Made by a program: the position numbers and the translations under genes. From JANXZS01 sp963797255 (GTDB lineage Bacteria; Acidobacteriota; Terriglobia; Terriglobales; Acidobacteriaceae): a DNA stretch of 64,000 bases. The stretch covers positions 1 to 64,000 of the forward strand of contig CAWCOV010000019.1 in the NCBI GenBank assembly GCA_963797255.1. The letters are read 5' to 3'. Shown here piece by piece: positions 34,587 to 43,157 of the stretch (the stretch's first letter is position 1; every line of letters starts with the position of its first letter). The notes under the pieces were generated by a model that worked only from the letters and a program-made list of their open reading frames with translations, ran no database searches and was not told the DNA's origin.

Positions 34587-35477
34587 CTATTGTGTCTGTC
34601 GCAGTAATTCTTCCAGGCGAGTCTTTGCCCAGGTTGTTGCAGAATGATTCCCTTGCGTCTTGCTCTCGTAGAACTCTCGCAGACCGATGTGGAGTTGATA
34701 GCAAAGGATCATCGTGCGGGCATCTTCGGTGAATACGACTGTGTGTTCAAAGAAGGCGGCCAACTGGTCCATGCACTTGAGCCACGTTCGCCAGAAGAAA
34801 ATATTAGCGACGTCATAGAGCGGATCTCCGACGATCGCTTCAGACCAATCGATGACGCCGGTGATGGACTGCCCATCGCTCAGCACATTGTTCGATCCAA
34901 AATCGCCATGCACGAGGCAACGAACGTTTGGGGCTTTCCCGGAGAGGCGAAGCAACTCGGCGTGAGCGGAATGAAGGATGGGGTCTCCAAGCAGTGAAGA
35001 CATGGCGGACCATTCCCGATACAGAGATTGCAAATAGCTCGGCCAACTGGAATAGCGACCGACTCCGGCTTCATCGAATGGGCCGTATCCCCGGGTGATG
35101 GAAATATCGCACATCTCAATCGATTTCATAACGTCCGCTGTTGGTTGAAGAGTGGGCGGAATCTGCTCCGCAGACATATCCTGCAATGTGATTCCGGCGA
35201 CGCGTTCGCTGATGCAGAACGAATGGGTGGCGCCGATGTTCCCGGTAGCGAGAACAGCGGGAATGGGAAGAGACGCAGAATTGAAATGGCGGTAGGCGAA
35301 CTCGTCCTTCCTGAATCCGGCTGCGGAATTGTTTACGCGGACGATGTACTCACGGCCCTCGTCGACGAGCAGGTAAGCCTGCGATTCCAACCCTCCCGGG
35401 ATGGGGACGAATTCGGCTGCAGGACCATGAAACGGTCGAATGGCGTCCTGAATATCGTTGAGAGGGGGATGCGGCAT
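34587..35477 (-). CDS. APH/choline-kinase-like phosphotransferase
   Basis: A 296-residue kinase-fold protein of the aminoglycoside phosphotransferase/homoserine kinase superfamily. The N-lobe contains GGLESQAYLLVDEGREYIVRV, with a glycine-rich loop; the catalytic loop is LVHGDFGSNNVLSDG, and the metal-binding Asp is in GVIDWSEAIVGDPLYDVANIFFW. The substrate cannot be inferred; many chromosomal members phosphorylate small metabolites rather than antibiotics. The ATG at 35477 is preceded by an upstream in-frame TTG. Two direct repeats lie just upstream (35486-35534). Confidence 0.82.
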   Translation of the reverse strand: MPHPPLNDIQDAIRPFHGPAAEFVPIPGGLESQAYLLVDEGREYIVRVNNSAAGFRKDEFAYRHFNSASLPIPAVLATGNIGATHSFCISERVAGITLQDMSAEQIPPTLQPTADVMKSIEMCDISITRGYGPFDEAGVGRYSSWPSYLQSLYREWSAMSSLLGDPILHSAHAELLRLSGKAPNVRCLVHGDFGSNNVLSDGQSITGVIDWSEAIVGDPLYDVANIFFWRTWLKCMDQLAAFFEHTVVFTEDARTMILCYQLHIGLREFYESKTQGNHSATTWAKTRLEELLRQTQ

Positions 35478-35485
35478 AAGCAATG

Positions 35486-35534
35486 TTCCGCTGTCCTTAT
35501 TGTCTTACGCTTCGCTGTCTTTATTGTCTTACGG
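35486..35534. repeat. two tandem ~24-bp direct repeats before the phosphotransferase gene
   Basis: 35486-35510 and 35511-35534 are nearly identical (both contain CGCTGTC-TTATTGTCTTACG; two differences plus one base of length). They begin 9 bp upstream of the start codon and so form part of its leader. They may be a regulator-binding pair or a small duplication. Confidence 0.55.
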
Positions 35535-35801
35535 ATTTGGCATCGGACCGAAGGATGTGCAACTTCGAAAAAAGTAGCGGTCGGTTCACGCGGCAATATT
35601 GGACAGTAATGGGCGGTGAACTTCGATAAAGGAATCTCGCTCCTTCAGGCTAGAAGGGCGATGAAAGGATTCCTTGTGCGATGGGGTAATACAGATCACT
35701 GCTAAATCTCCAGTTGGAGAGTGTTGCAATAGTCTTCGATTCCCTTTGCGGACTCTCCGCGACATTACGTCTCTTGCGGGCCCATTGGACTTATCTATCG
35801 T
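35535..35801. other. intergenic region, 267 bp
   Basis: Between the leader repeats of the phosphotransferase gene and the 3' end of the 198-residue unknown gene. A 28-codon stretch (about 35615-35701, NFDKGISLLQARRAM ...) reads like a gene remnant but is too short to support. Otherwise no feature. Confidence 0.25.
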
Positions 35802-36398
35802 TCAACCGAAGTTGACGCGAGTAATGACGTTGGTGCGAATTTTTTGGGGTGCCAGGCGCGAGACTGTTTCTGAACTGAACGCGTGTTCTCTTTCGTTGAA
35901 GAAGAAGCTGAGGATTTCGCTTCCTTCCTGTTGGAGGTTTGCGCGACGGGACAACCAGCGCTCGATTTGCGGAAGAGCGACGTTGACGATGTAGCGGTTG
36001 ATCTCGTTGCGATACATATAAGGCACGGGCTGCACCACAATTTCCCAGCGGGATTGCGGCGGACGCGCGCGGAGATAGGAGATGGGGTACCTGGCTGCGG
36101 GATATTCGTCGTTCAGATATTCCACGCGGATGAATTCGTAACTGCCATGGCGCAGATTGGTATCTGATCCAAAAAAGAATCGCAGGTTGAGATCCGGCGG
36201 GAGGGACGTCGAGGCGAGTGCTTGAGAAATGCTGCTCGCGTCTACCGGATATGCCAGATCTTCGGTGAGTGTCGACTTCGAAAGCGTAGGGATTATGACT
36301 AGGTCTAAATTGAGTTGGTCTAAAGTTTGCACGACATCCTCATTTATTACATCCGTACTTGCTTCTTCCCGATGGGCGATAACTGATGGCAAGCTCAT
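35802..36398 (-). CDS. hypothetical protein
   Basis: A 198-residue soluble protein of unknown family. It contains an acidic N-terminal third, then NLRFFFGSDTNLRHGSYEFIRVEYLNDEYPAARYPISYLRARPPQ and a helical C-terminus with IERWLSRRANLQQEGSEILSFFFNEREHAFS. No signal, membrane segment or known motif. The ATG at 36398 is preceded by AGGGGG, deciding against the longer frame from 36440. Its base composition is AT-richer than the metabolic genes around, hinting at an acquired gene. Confidence 0.62.
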   Translation of the reverse strand: MSLPSVIAHREEASTDVINEDVVQTLDQLNLDLVIIPTLSKSTLTEDLAYPVDASSISQALASTSLPPDLNLRFFFGSDTNLRHGSYEFIRVEYLNDEYPAARYPISYLRARPPQSRWEIVVQPVPYMYRNEINRYIVNVALPQIERWLSRRANLQQEGSEILSFFFNEREHAFSSETVSRLAPQKIRTNVITRVNFG

Positions 36399-36566
36399 TG
36401 TCCCCCTGAAATCTCGGAGCGCATGTGATTTGCGACACACCTTTCACCACAGACCTTATACCGATTCGGATTAAAAACTCTCCCGAATCAGTTGAAAAGC
36501 CGGTGAATGTTAGCAATCTAGATACGCATGGGGGTGGCACGGCAGCCACTTATTTAGACGTTGAAC

Positions 36567-37189
36567 TTAGCGGCTGGTAATCAGCATAAGCGGATCGGGA
36601 GCGATTTCGCAGCGATTTTCCGCGCTGGTCTGCCATCTGCCGCCATCTGCGTAGGTTACCGATTCCAACTCAATGGAAGTGACGGCGGAAAAGCTCTCCA
36701 GACGCACGTCGGTGGAGACATCCTGATTTGGTCCAATGACCAGAACCAGGTCAAGCGACTTCTCTGCGTCTGCCCGGGGCGTGTGGAAGGCATAACGCGG
36801 GGGTTAGGGGTGTAGCCGCGCACCTTGATGCGGGCGGCGGTGACGCCGGTGAGTTGGGTATTCGCAAGGGTGAGACGAATTTGCTGCGCCGGCTGACGGG
36901 GAGTTTCTCCGGGTTGCGGCGAGACTTTGGCGTTGCGCAGTTCTCCGCTCATTCCCTGCTTGGCACTGAGATTGAGCGGACAGTGATCGCTTAAGGGAAC
37001 AGTCTCGAGCACTGCGGGCTGGGATGGGTTATGGGCAGGACTTTGGCCGTAGGCCGCCAGCGTTCCCAGGATGACTAGGAGGCTGACGACTAAAAACACG
37101 ATGACAGGAACGGGCGCTTCAACGCGGAAGAATGGGCCGTGTACCCTGTTCCGACCGTGGAAAGACGGGAAATGAGCGGCAAAATGCAT
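36567..37189 (-). pseudogene. membrane-anchored hypothetical protein with one frameshift
   Basis: The first part (37189 to about 36780) encodes a single transmembrane segment (PVIVFLVVSLLVILGTLAAYG) and a stretch ending in ANTQLTGVTAARIKVRGYTPNPRVMP. The sense continues in another frame from about 36775 to a stop at 36567, with KSLDLVLVIG, ESFSAVTSIELESVTYADGG and CEIAPDPLMLITSR, a coherent beta-rich ending. The break lies in a GCCCCGGGC region. The ATG at 37189 has CGGAGG upstream. Read as two frames, neither is complete, so this is either an indel error or a decayed gene. Secreted/anchored function unknown. Confidence 0.7.
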
Positions 37190-37272
37190 AACCGCCTCCG
37201 TAACGAACTTCGTACGCAAACAAAATACGCCTGTGTGAAGGGATTTACCAACATATGAAGAGAGTTTTCAGT

Positions 37273-37908
37273 CTAGCGGCGCTTCTTTTCTTTTCTGCGG
37301 GCGATGTAGAAGGAGCTTACGGCGAAGTAACCGAAGAGGATAGCCATAGCGAGATCGAGGAGGAATTTGCGGTGATCCGCCGCAGTGGCCGCGAGGGCGT
37401 AGCGATATTGGAAGGCTCCGCGGGCGAAGTAGAAGGCGAAGAGACCGAAGAAGACTCCGGTGATCTCTGACCAGAGCACGCTTGAGACATGGGCGAAGGG
37501 TCCCCACATGGCTTGTCCGAATCGCTTTGCTCCTACCTTGAAGCCGCGGGTTTTCTGGACAACTTCTTTGGCAACTTTGGGAGCCTGTTCGCGAGCGGTG
37601 CGCGATGCGGCTTCAGTGGTCTGGCGCAGAGTGCTGGCCGCCTTGAAGGATGTGGCTTGCGGGCGTGACATCTGCTCGGCTGTTGGAGTGGGCTCGGCTA
37701 TTGAAGCAGGCTCGGCGGGCGGAGTAATTGCTGGGGGTGTGGCGGCGGACGGCGTGTGTGGTGGTGGAGGAGTAGAAGTCGTGTTTGCTGGCGGCGTGTC
37801 CGTCGTGGGAGCGGCGGGTTGCGTGTGCGCATCGAGATGCTCCTTCGCGATGCGGGAGGCAACCCTTACGCCGATACCAAGCTTTTGCCCAAAGGACTTC
37901 GGTTCCAC
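37273..37908 (-). CDS. hypothetical protein with C-terminal membrane helices
   Basis: A 211-residue protein. The N-terminal half (about residues 28-78) is a low-complexity Thr/Pro/Ala linker, preceded by a basic segment. The C-terminal third holds two hydrophobic helices (VLWSEITGVFFGLFAFYFARGAF and LDLAMAILFGYFAVSSFYIA) ending in RRKEKKRR. The repetitive linker suggests a flexible spacer. No family recognised. It is transcribed in the same direction as the frameshifted gene ending at 36567. Confidence 0.65.
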   Translation of the reverse strand: MEPKSFGQKLGIGVRVASRIAKEHLDAHTQPAAPTTDTPPANTTSTPPPPHTPSAATPPAITPPAEPASIAEPTPTAEQMSRPQATSFKAASTLRQTTEAASRTAREQAPKVAKEVVQKTRGFKVGAKRFGQAMWGPFAHVSSVLWSEITGVFFGLFAFYFARGAFQYRYALAATAADHRKFLLDLAMAILFGYFAVSSFYIARRKEKKRR

Positions 37909-38074
37909 AGGAAAAGTTTAGCAGCGTGCGGGGATTCGGATTGCCCTGATCCGACATCAGACGTAAGGTAAGTGAATCCGAGGGGCTAATTCCTTTAGCG
38001 CGAGGGCCTGGCAGGAGCGGGACGAGAGGCTTGCGGGCGCGACGAGGGGCATCCACGGGGAACCGGGGGCGACT

Positions 38075-38353
38075 TTGAACGAACGATTACAGAGCCTGAT
38101 CCAGAAGCTTGGGGAAGCTATCCACGAATCAGTCGCCGAATCTCCTCAGATCGCGGGAGTGGTGCAGGATATTCGTCAACAGGGTTTTGATGTGCTTCTG
38201 ATGCTCGAAGCGACGATTGGACTGAACGAGGTTGAGGAACATCCGGCGGGCGCGGCGGGCGAAGGGGAGGAAGGCGACGAGCCGTTTTCGCCGCAGGATG
38301 TGAGTTTCCTGCGATCGCTGCGCATTGCGGTGGAGGACGGAGCGGGGGAGTAA
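38075..38353 (+). CDS. small acidic hypothetical protein
   Basis: A 92-residue protein with an apparent TTG start (38075) 5-9 bases after a GGGGG run. Two helical segments (LQSLIQKLGEAIHESV, GVVQDIRQQGFDVLLMLEATIGL) are followed by a Gly/Glu-rich acidic loop and SFLRSLRIAVED. No homologue recognised. It lies 139 bp upstream of glgC on the same strand; a shared transcript is possible. Coding status is moderate because the start is unusual. Confidence 0.5.
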   Translation: MNERLQSLIQKLGEAIHESVAESPQIAGVVQDIRQQGFDVLLMLEATIGLNEVEEHPAGAAGEGEEGDEPFSPQDVSFLRSLRIAVEDGAGE

Positions 38354-38491
38354 CCGCTCGCTGTATCTAGCTTGATTTGGCTGTGGTAGCATCGCGAGTT
38401 GATCCGGAACACGCATTGAATGTGCGTGCTGCAAGGCCGGGTTCGACCGGGCAGCGCCTCCTTCAAGGTGGCGCGCGAATGGGGCAAAAGG

Positions 38492-39748
38492 ATGATGAAA
38501 GATACTCTCGGAGTACTACTTGCTGGAGGGGCAGGAGAGAGACTATTTCCGCTCACACGAGATCGCGCGAAACCGGCCGTCCCATTTGGGGGGACATACC
38601 GAATCATCGACATAACCCTTTCCAACTGCATTAACTCTGAACTGCGGCGGGTATACATTCTGACGCAGTACAAGGCACTTTCACTGAACCGCCACATCCG
38701 CGAAGGCTGGACAGGAATTGTGGCGCAGGATCTTGGCGAGTTCATTGAGATTCTTCCGCCGATGCAGCGCGTGAGCGCGAACTGGTACATGGGCACGGCG
38801 GATGCTGTTTACCAGAACATTTATTCGATTGGGGCGGAGCAGCCGAAGTATGTGCTGATTCTTTCCGGCGATCACATCTACAAGATGAATTACGGCTTGA
38901 TGCTGGAGCAGCATAAAGACTCCGGTGCAGACGTGACGCTGGCGACGCTGCAGGTGAATCCCAACGAGGTGGCGCAATTCGGCGTGGTGGAAGTGGCGCG
39001 CAATGGCGACGTGGTGGGCTTCCAGGAAAAGCCGAAAGAAACGAGCTGCCGTTCGCCATTCAATCCTGAAAAAGTAGACGCGTCGATGGGCATCTACATT
39101 TTCAACACGGATGTGCTGCTGCCGGCGCTGATCAAGGACGCGGAAGATCCGAACTCGAAGCATGACTTCGGGCACAACATTCTGCCGGGGATCCTTGGCA
39201 AGTACAAGATGATGGCTTACGACTTCATCGATGAGAACAGGCAGGACGCGCTGTACTGGCGCGACGTGGGTACGCTTGAGGCCTACTACGACGCCAACAT
39301 GGACGTAGCAGCGGTGACGCCGGTTTTCAATCTTTATGATTCCGCATGGCCGATGCGGACACGGCAGCGGCAATATCCGCCAGCAAAGTTTGTGTTCGGC
39401 GAGCCGGGCCGTTCGGGCATGGCGATCAACTCGGTGATTTCAGCGGGCTGCGTTGTATCCGGCGCGGTAGTGCGGAACAGCGTGTTGTCACAGGATGTGC
39501 GCATCAACTCCTATGCGGAGGTGGATGCCAGCATCATCTTCACGCACGTGAATATCGGGCGTCATTGCCGCATCAAGAATGCGATCATCGATCGCGACGT
39601 ACATCTGCCGGAAGGCACGGTAATCGGCTACGACCACAACGAAGACAAGAAGAGCTATTTCGTTACGCCTTCGGGGCTGACGGTTGTCACGCGCGATTAC
39701 TCGCTGTACGAGAATCCCGTGGCTCCGGATTTTCTGCAGCAGGCGTAA
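38492..39748 (+). CDS. glgC: glucose-1-phosphate adenylyltransferase
   Basis: A 418-residue enzyme that makes ADP-glucose from ATP and glucose-1-phosphate, the committed step of bacterial glycogen synthesis. The nucleotidyl-transferase motif GGAGERLFPLT (about residues 12-22), KPAVPFGG, the DHIYKMNYG region, and the C-terminal left-handed beta-helix repeats (SVISAGCVVSGAVVRNSVLS) are in order. The open frame extends upstream to 38420, but the ATG ATG pair at 38492/38495 matches the family start. It is probably allosterically controlled as in other glgC enzymes. A strong terminator follows. Confidence 0.93.
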   Translation: MMKDTLGVLLAGGAGERLFPLTRDRAKPAVPFGGTYRIIDITLSNCINSELRRVYILTQYKALSLNRHIREGWTGIVAQDLGEFIEILPPMQRVSANWYMGTADAVYQNIYSIGAEQPKYVLILSGDHIYKMNYGLMLEQHKDSGADVTLATLQVNPNEVAQFGVVEVARNGDVVGFQEKPKETSCRSPFNPEKVDASMGIYIFNTDVLLPALIKDAEDPNSKHDFGHNILPGILGKYKMMAYDFIDENRQDALYWRDVGTLEAYYDANMDVAAVTPVFNLYDSAWPMRTRQRQYPPAKFVFGEPGRSGMAINSVISAGCVVSGAVVRNSVLSQDVRINSYAEVDASIIFTHVNIGRHCRIKNAIIDRDVHLPEGTVIGYDHNEDKKSYFVTPSGLTVVTRDYSLYENPVAPDFLQQA

Positions 39749-39766
39749 GACTCAAGCGGAATGCGA

Positions 39767-39800
39767 AAGGCCCCGGCGATTGCTGGGGCCTTCGTGTTTT
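39767..39800 (+). terminator. rho-independent terminator after glgC
   Basis: AAAGGCCCC pairs with GGGGCCTT around a short loop, followed by CGTGTTTTT, 18 bp after the glgC stop. Also close to the 3' end of the convergent gene ending at 39816. Confidence 0.85.
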
Positions 39801-39815
39801 TGCGTGACAGCGAAG

Positions 39816-40348
39816 TTAGTGGCCGGTGGCTGCGCTTAGCAGGTCCACTGCATCGACGATCATGCGGGTGCGACGGTCATAGACCACGGCGTATCCATCG
39901 ATGTATCCGCGCTGGTAATAGACGGGTACGGGCGGAAGTTCCTGCACGACGATGATGGGCATGGGCTGGAAGCGCTTCTCCCATCCGGGAGGAAGAGTGC
40001 CGGTGCGGTAATACTTCTTGCGCAGGCCGGGAGGCAGATCGCGGGGACCTTCATAATGCTGCCGTAAGACGATGTAGTCTGCGCCGCGGAAGTAGTGTGG
40101 GTTGTAGGGCGCGTGCGGGTTGTAGTGGTAGACATCGTGCTGAACGTAGTGATCGTTGTGCACGACTACCACGGTATGTTCGGCAGATTTCTTACCGTGA
40201 CCATTGCCATGACCTTCGCCATGTTCGTCGTGACCGTGCCCTTTGCCGTTCCCGTGATCGTCCGCGCGTGCGGTTGTTCCGGCAAGCATGAAGGAATCCT
40301 GGAATCGGTGCCTATCAACAACAAGATCAAAAACAGTCGCTGTTTCAT
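39816..40348 (-). pseudogene. secreted Gly/His-rich protein with frameshift in the signal peptide
   Basis: A strong ribosome-binding site AGGAG lies six bases before the ATG at 40348, whose frame gives a good signal-peptide start (MKQRLFLILLLIG). The mature-like part (FMLAGTTARADDHGNGKG, then GHDEHGEGHGNGHG and onward) is in a different frame, so one indel near 40290-40310 separates them. The body continues with VVVVHNDHYVQHDVYHYNPH, DYIVLRQHYEGPRDLPPGLRKKYYRTG and VYYQRGYIDGYAVVYDRRTRMIVD. Asp/His/Gly-rich exported proteins of this kind are common in Acidobacteria, with unknown function, perhaps metal binding. The frame without the signal peptide alone (from 40364) is what a simple gene caller would report. 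Confidence 0.7.
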
Positions 40349-40534
40349 TTCGTACTCCTGACAAACGCTAAAACTGTTGTCTTCTTAGAAGATCCCAAAA
40401 AGTGTTTTCTTTTGAATGAGATGCCGATCCTCGTCGGAGATGCGGGTGTATTCGAGTTATCACCCTGTCTGGACAACTTTCGGGACGTATTCCTCCCATT
40501 TAGGGAATGATGGCGCTCTGCGGGCGAAGGGGCC

Positions 40535-41920
40535 ATGACACCTTTTGAGGATTGCCACGGCGCATTTGGGGATTGCGTTATTGAATTTGACGATCGCTGG
40601 CTGTGTGGATGCTCGAGGGGAGACCACGAGAGGGTGCCGACAAGGGCGAGTTCGTGGCGATCCAATTCGTACTTCGGCAACATTGCGGGTATAGAATTCC
40701 TGGTTCCCTCTACCGAACAGAGTTGGGCTCTTGTGAGATTGGATTCTCCATCGCGGACTCGTTTTCTTCGCCAACAGATTCTTTACATTGCGCTGGCGAC
40801 GATTATTGGCGCGGTTTTCTGGGCTATCGGGCAGCAGGTCAATCCCCTGACCTTGCTTGTCTACTCGCTGTGTATCGGGAACCTGCTTATGCCTCCGCTG
40901 AACCGTCTTCGGTTCCTTTATGCGGACCGGCCTTTTCCTTACGACTGGCTGATTTTTCTTCCAATCCTGCTTGCGCTGACGGTGCCGGTATTTCTGATTG
41001 CAAGCGTATTCGTGTGGCTGCTGGCTCCGCCTACGCCGCAGACGCTGGGGCACCTGGTCACGCGGGGATGGAAGCTGCCGTTCCTGGTGACGATGGTGTT
41101 CGGCATTCTGAACTACCTGTATCGCAGTACGAAGGAACGTCTTGAGAGTCGCAACGTGGAGTTGCAGCACTCCGTTGAAAGGAGCGCGGCACAACTAGAG
41201 CAGCAGGACAAAGAGTTGCAACGTGCGCATGAGATGCAACAGTCCTTGCTTCCAGCAATGATTCCGCAGATCCCGGGGTACTCGATTGCGGGAGCATGGC
41301 AGCCGGCACGCGTGGTGGGCGGCGATTATTTTGATGTGCTGCGGCTGGACGACCATCGATTGGGAATCTGCATTGCGGATGTTGCGGGTAAGGGCATGGC
41401 GTCGGCATTGTTGATGGCCAATGTACAGGCTATTGTGCGGGCGTTTGCGAAGGACTCGGAGAGCCCGGCGCATGTCTGCAGCAGGATCAACCGGCTACTT
41501 TGCGACAGCGTGGCGAAGGGCAAGTTTGTCACATTCATTTATGGCGTGTTGGATAGCGAAACGCGCGTCTGGGAATACTGCAATGCCGGGCACCTCTATC
41601 CGCTGGTGGTGTCGCGAGACTCGATTCAGAAACTTGAAGACGGCGATGCGGTGCTGGGTGTGTTTCCGGAATGGCGGTATAAGAATTCGAGTGTGGAACT
41701 CAAATCGGGAGACCGATTGTTGCTGTTTACGGACGGAATTACCGAGGCATCCTGTGACGACGGGGTTGAGTTTGGCGAGGCGAACATTGCAGCGGTGGTA
41801 CGTGCGTATAAGGGAGACTCCGTATTAGAGCTGAACGAGCTCATCCTTGCCCGGGCTTCGCAGTTTTGCCGCTCGCGGTTCGAGGATGACGCTACGCTGC
41901 TGGTGGTTGCAGTGAACTGA
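40535..41920 (+). CDS. SpoIIE/RsbU-type PP2C phosphatase with membrane anchor
   Basis: About 461 residues. Three hydrophobic segments (about residues 85-180) lead into a coiled-coil linker (ERLESRNVELQHSVERSAAQLEQQDKELQRAHEMQQSLLP) and a C-terminal PP2C domain with VVGGDYFDVL, ADVAGKGMASALLMAN, YCNAGHLYPLVV, LLFTDGITEASCDDGVEFGE and SRFEDDATLLVVAV. Such proteins act as serine phosphatases in partner-switching control. The N-terminal 60 residues have no obvious support and the true start may be downstream. It is not near anti-sigma antagonist genes. A paralogue is at 24494-25627. Confidence 0.85.
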   Translation: MTPFEDCHGAFGDCVIEFDDRWLCGCSRGDHERVPTRASSWRSNSYFGNIAGIEFLVPSTEQSWALVRLDSPSRTRFLRQQILYIALATIIGAVFWAIGQQVNPLTLLVYSLCIGNLLMPPLNRLRFLYADRPFPYDWLIFLPILLALTVPVFLIASVFVWLLAPPTPQTLGHLVTRGWKLPFLVTMVFGILNYLYRSTKERLESRNVELQHSVERSAAQLEQQDKELQRAHEMQQSLLPAMIPQIPGYSIAGAWQPARVVGGDYFDVLRLDDHRLGICIADVAGKGMASALLMANVQAIVRAFAKDSESPAHVCSRINRLLCDSVAKGKFVTFIYGVLDSETRVWEYCNAGHLYPLVVSRDSIQKLEDGDAVLGVFPEWRYKNSSVELKSGDRLLLFTDGITEASCDDGVEFGEANIAAVVRAYKGDSVLELNELILARASQFCRSRFEDDATLLVVAVN

Positions 41921-41932
41921 GCCTCGAAAAGT

Positions 41933-42934
41933 TCAGCAGGTACCTCTCAGAGGAGTCGGAGTGGCAATAGTGATTACGACTTTTCCCCTGGCATGACCTT
42001 CTTCCCGATAGCGAAGAGCTTCCGCTGCCTGGCTAAGCGGATAACATCGATCGATCACCGGCGTTATTTTTCCAGCCTCAAGCAGCTCCTTGAGAATCGT
42101 CATATCTTTCGCGTTGATCTTCGCGATGAAGAACCGAATCTTCCTGCTTCCGAGGCGCGATAGCAATGGCCCGAGCGAAAGGCCCTGGATGACTTGAGGG
42201 AAGCCGCCTCCGGCCACCACGAAGATACCGTTGCTGTTGAGCGATCGCATGTAAGCGAAGATGGAATGATGGGCATTCGCGCCGAAAATGAGATCGTAAT
42301 GCTGACCGCCTCGCGTGAAATCATCATGGGTGTAATCGATGACGTGGTCTGCGCCGATCAAGCTCGCCGTGGCCACGTTGGGCGGACTGCATACTGCCGT
42401 CACTTCCGCGCCGAAAGATTTGGCAATCTGAATTGCAAACGTGCCGACTCCTCCCGACGCGCCATCGATGAGGACATGCTGACCGGGTTTGATCTGTCCC
42501 TGATCGCGCAGTCCCTGAAGGGCAGTGATGGCAGCTACCGGTACGGCTGCGGCTTGCTCGAACGACAATCTGGCCGGCTTGAGCGCGAGGCCATCTTCGA
42601 CGGTGCAGGCATACTCGGCAAACCCGCCCAGACTTCCTTTTGTGAGGGACGCACCAAATACCTCGTCGCCGGGGTGAAACCGCGTTACGTTTTTGCCGAC
42701 AGCTTCCACCCTTCCGGCAATATCGGCGCCCAGGACGGGGTGTTTTGGCTTGAGGCGTTTGCCTATTGGGGGGAGGAAGAACAATGGTCCGCGCATCATG
42801 TACCCATCGAGCGGATTGACGGAGGAGGCAAAGAGCTTGATGAGGATCTCGTCCGCCTGAGGCGCAGGCATTGCGATTTCCCGGAGTTGCAGCACTTCCG
42901 GCGGTCCGTAGCGCGTGGTGACGATCGCTTTCAT
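41933..42934 (-). CDS. zinc-independent MDR family quinone oxidoreductase
   Basis: A 333-residue medium-chain reductase. Residues 1-110 are the GroES-like part (VTTRYGPPEVLQLREIAMP, ADIAGRVEAVGKNVTRFHPGDEVFG) and the Rossmann part carries HVLIDGASGGVGTFAIQIAKSFGAEVTAV. Structural zinc cysteines are missing, so it belongs to the zeta-crystallin/quinone-reductase type that reduces quinones or enals with NADPH. No neighbour suggests a particular substrate. It is convergent with the PP2C gene, with 12 bp between the two stop codons. Confidence 0.88.
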   Translation of the reverse strand: MKAIVTTRYGPPEVLQLREIAMPAPQADEILIKLFASSVNPLDGYMMRGPLFFLPPIGKRLKPKHPVLGADIAGRVEAVGKNVTRFHPGDEVFGASLTKGSLGGFAEYACTVEDGLALKPARLSFEQAAAVPVAAITALQGLRDQGQIKPGQHVLIDGASGGVGTFAIQIAKSFGAEVTAVCSPPNVATASLIGADHVIDYTHDDFTRGGQHYDLIFGANAHHSIFAYMRSLNSNGIFVVAGGGFPQVIQGLSLGPLLSRLGSRKIRFFIAKINAKDMTILKELLEAGKITPVIDRCYPLSQAAEALRYREEGHARGKVVITIATPTPLRGTC

Positions 42935-43157
42935 GGTGGCCCTTTATCCGTTGTGCGGATAGCGCCCAAGTTGTCGGCTACTCGACGCAGCTAGTATGCG
43001 CTATTCGGTTGAAAGGTGTGCGGTTTTGACTGCGTGAAAGCCGCAACGGGGCGAGGAGGTTGGCAAGCGAGTGACGCACGTCGTCCCGAATCCGGCTAAT
43101 CGGTGCTTAATCCTTTTAGTAATGTGCCATCTACAAGGAATTACGGGATAATCTTGT

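Noticed and set aside
42194..42994. 266-codon plus-strand frame opposite the quinone oxidoreductase gene
   Set aside because: Shadow of the oxidoreductase gene, with no ribosome-binding site or motif.
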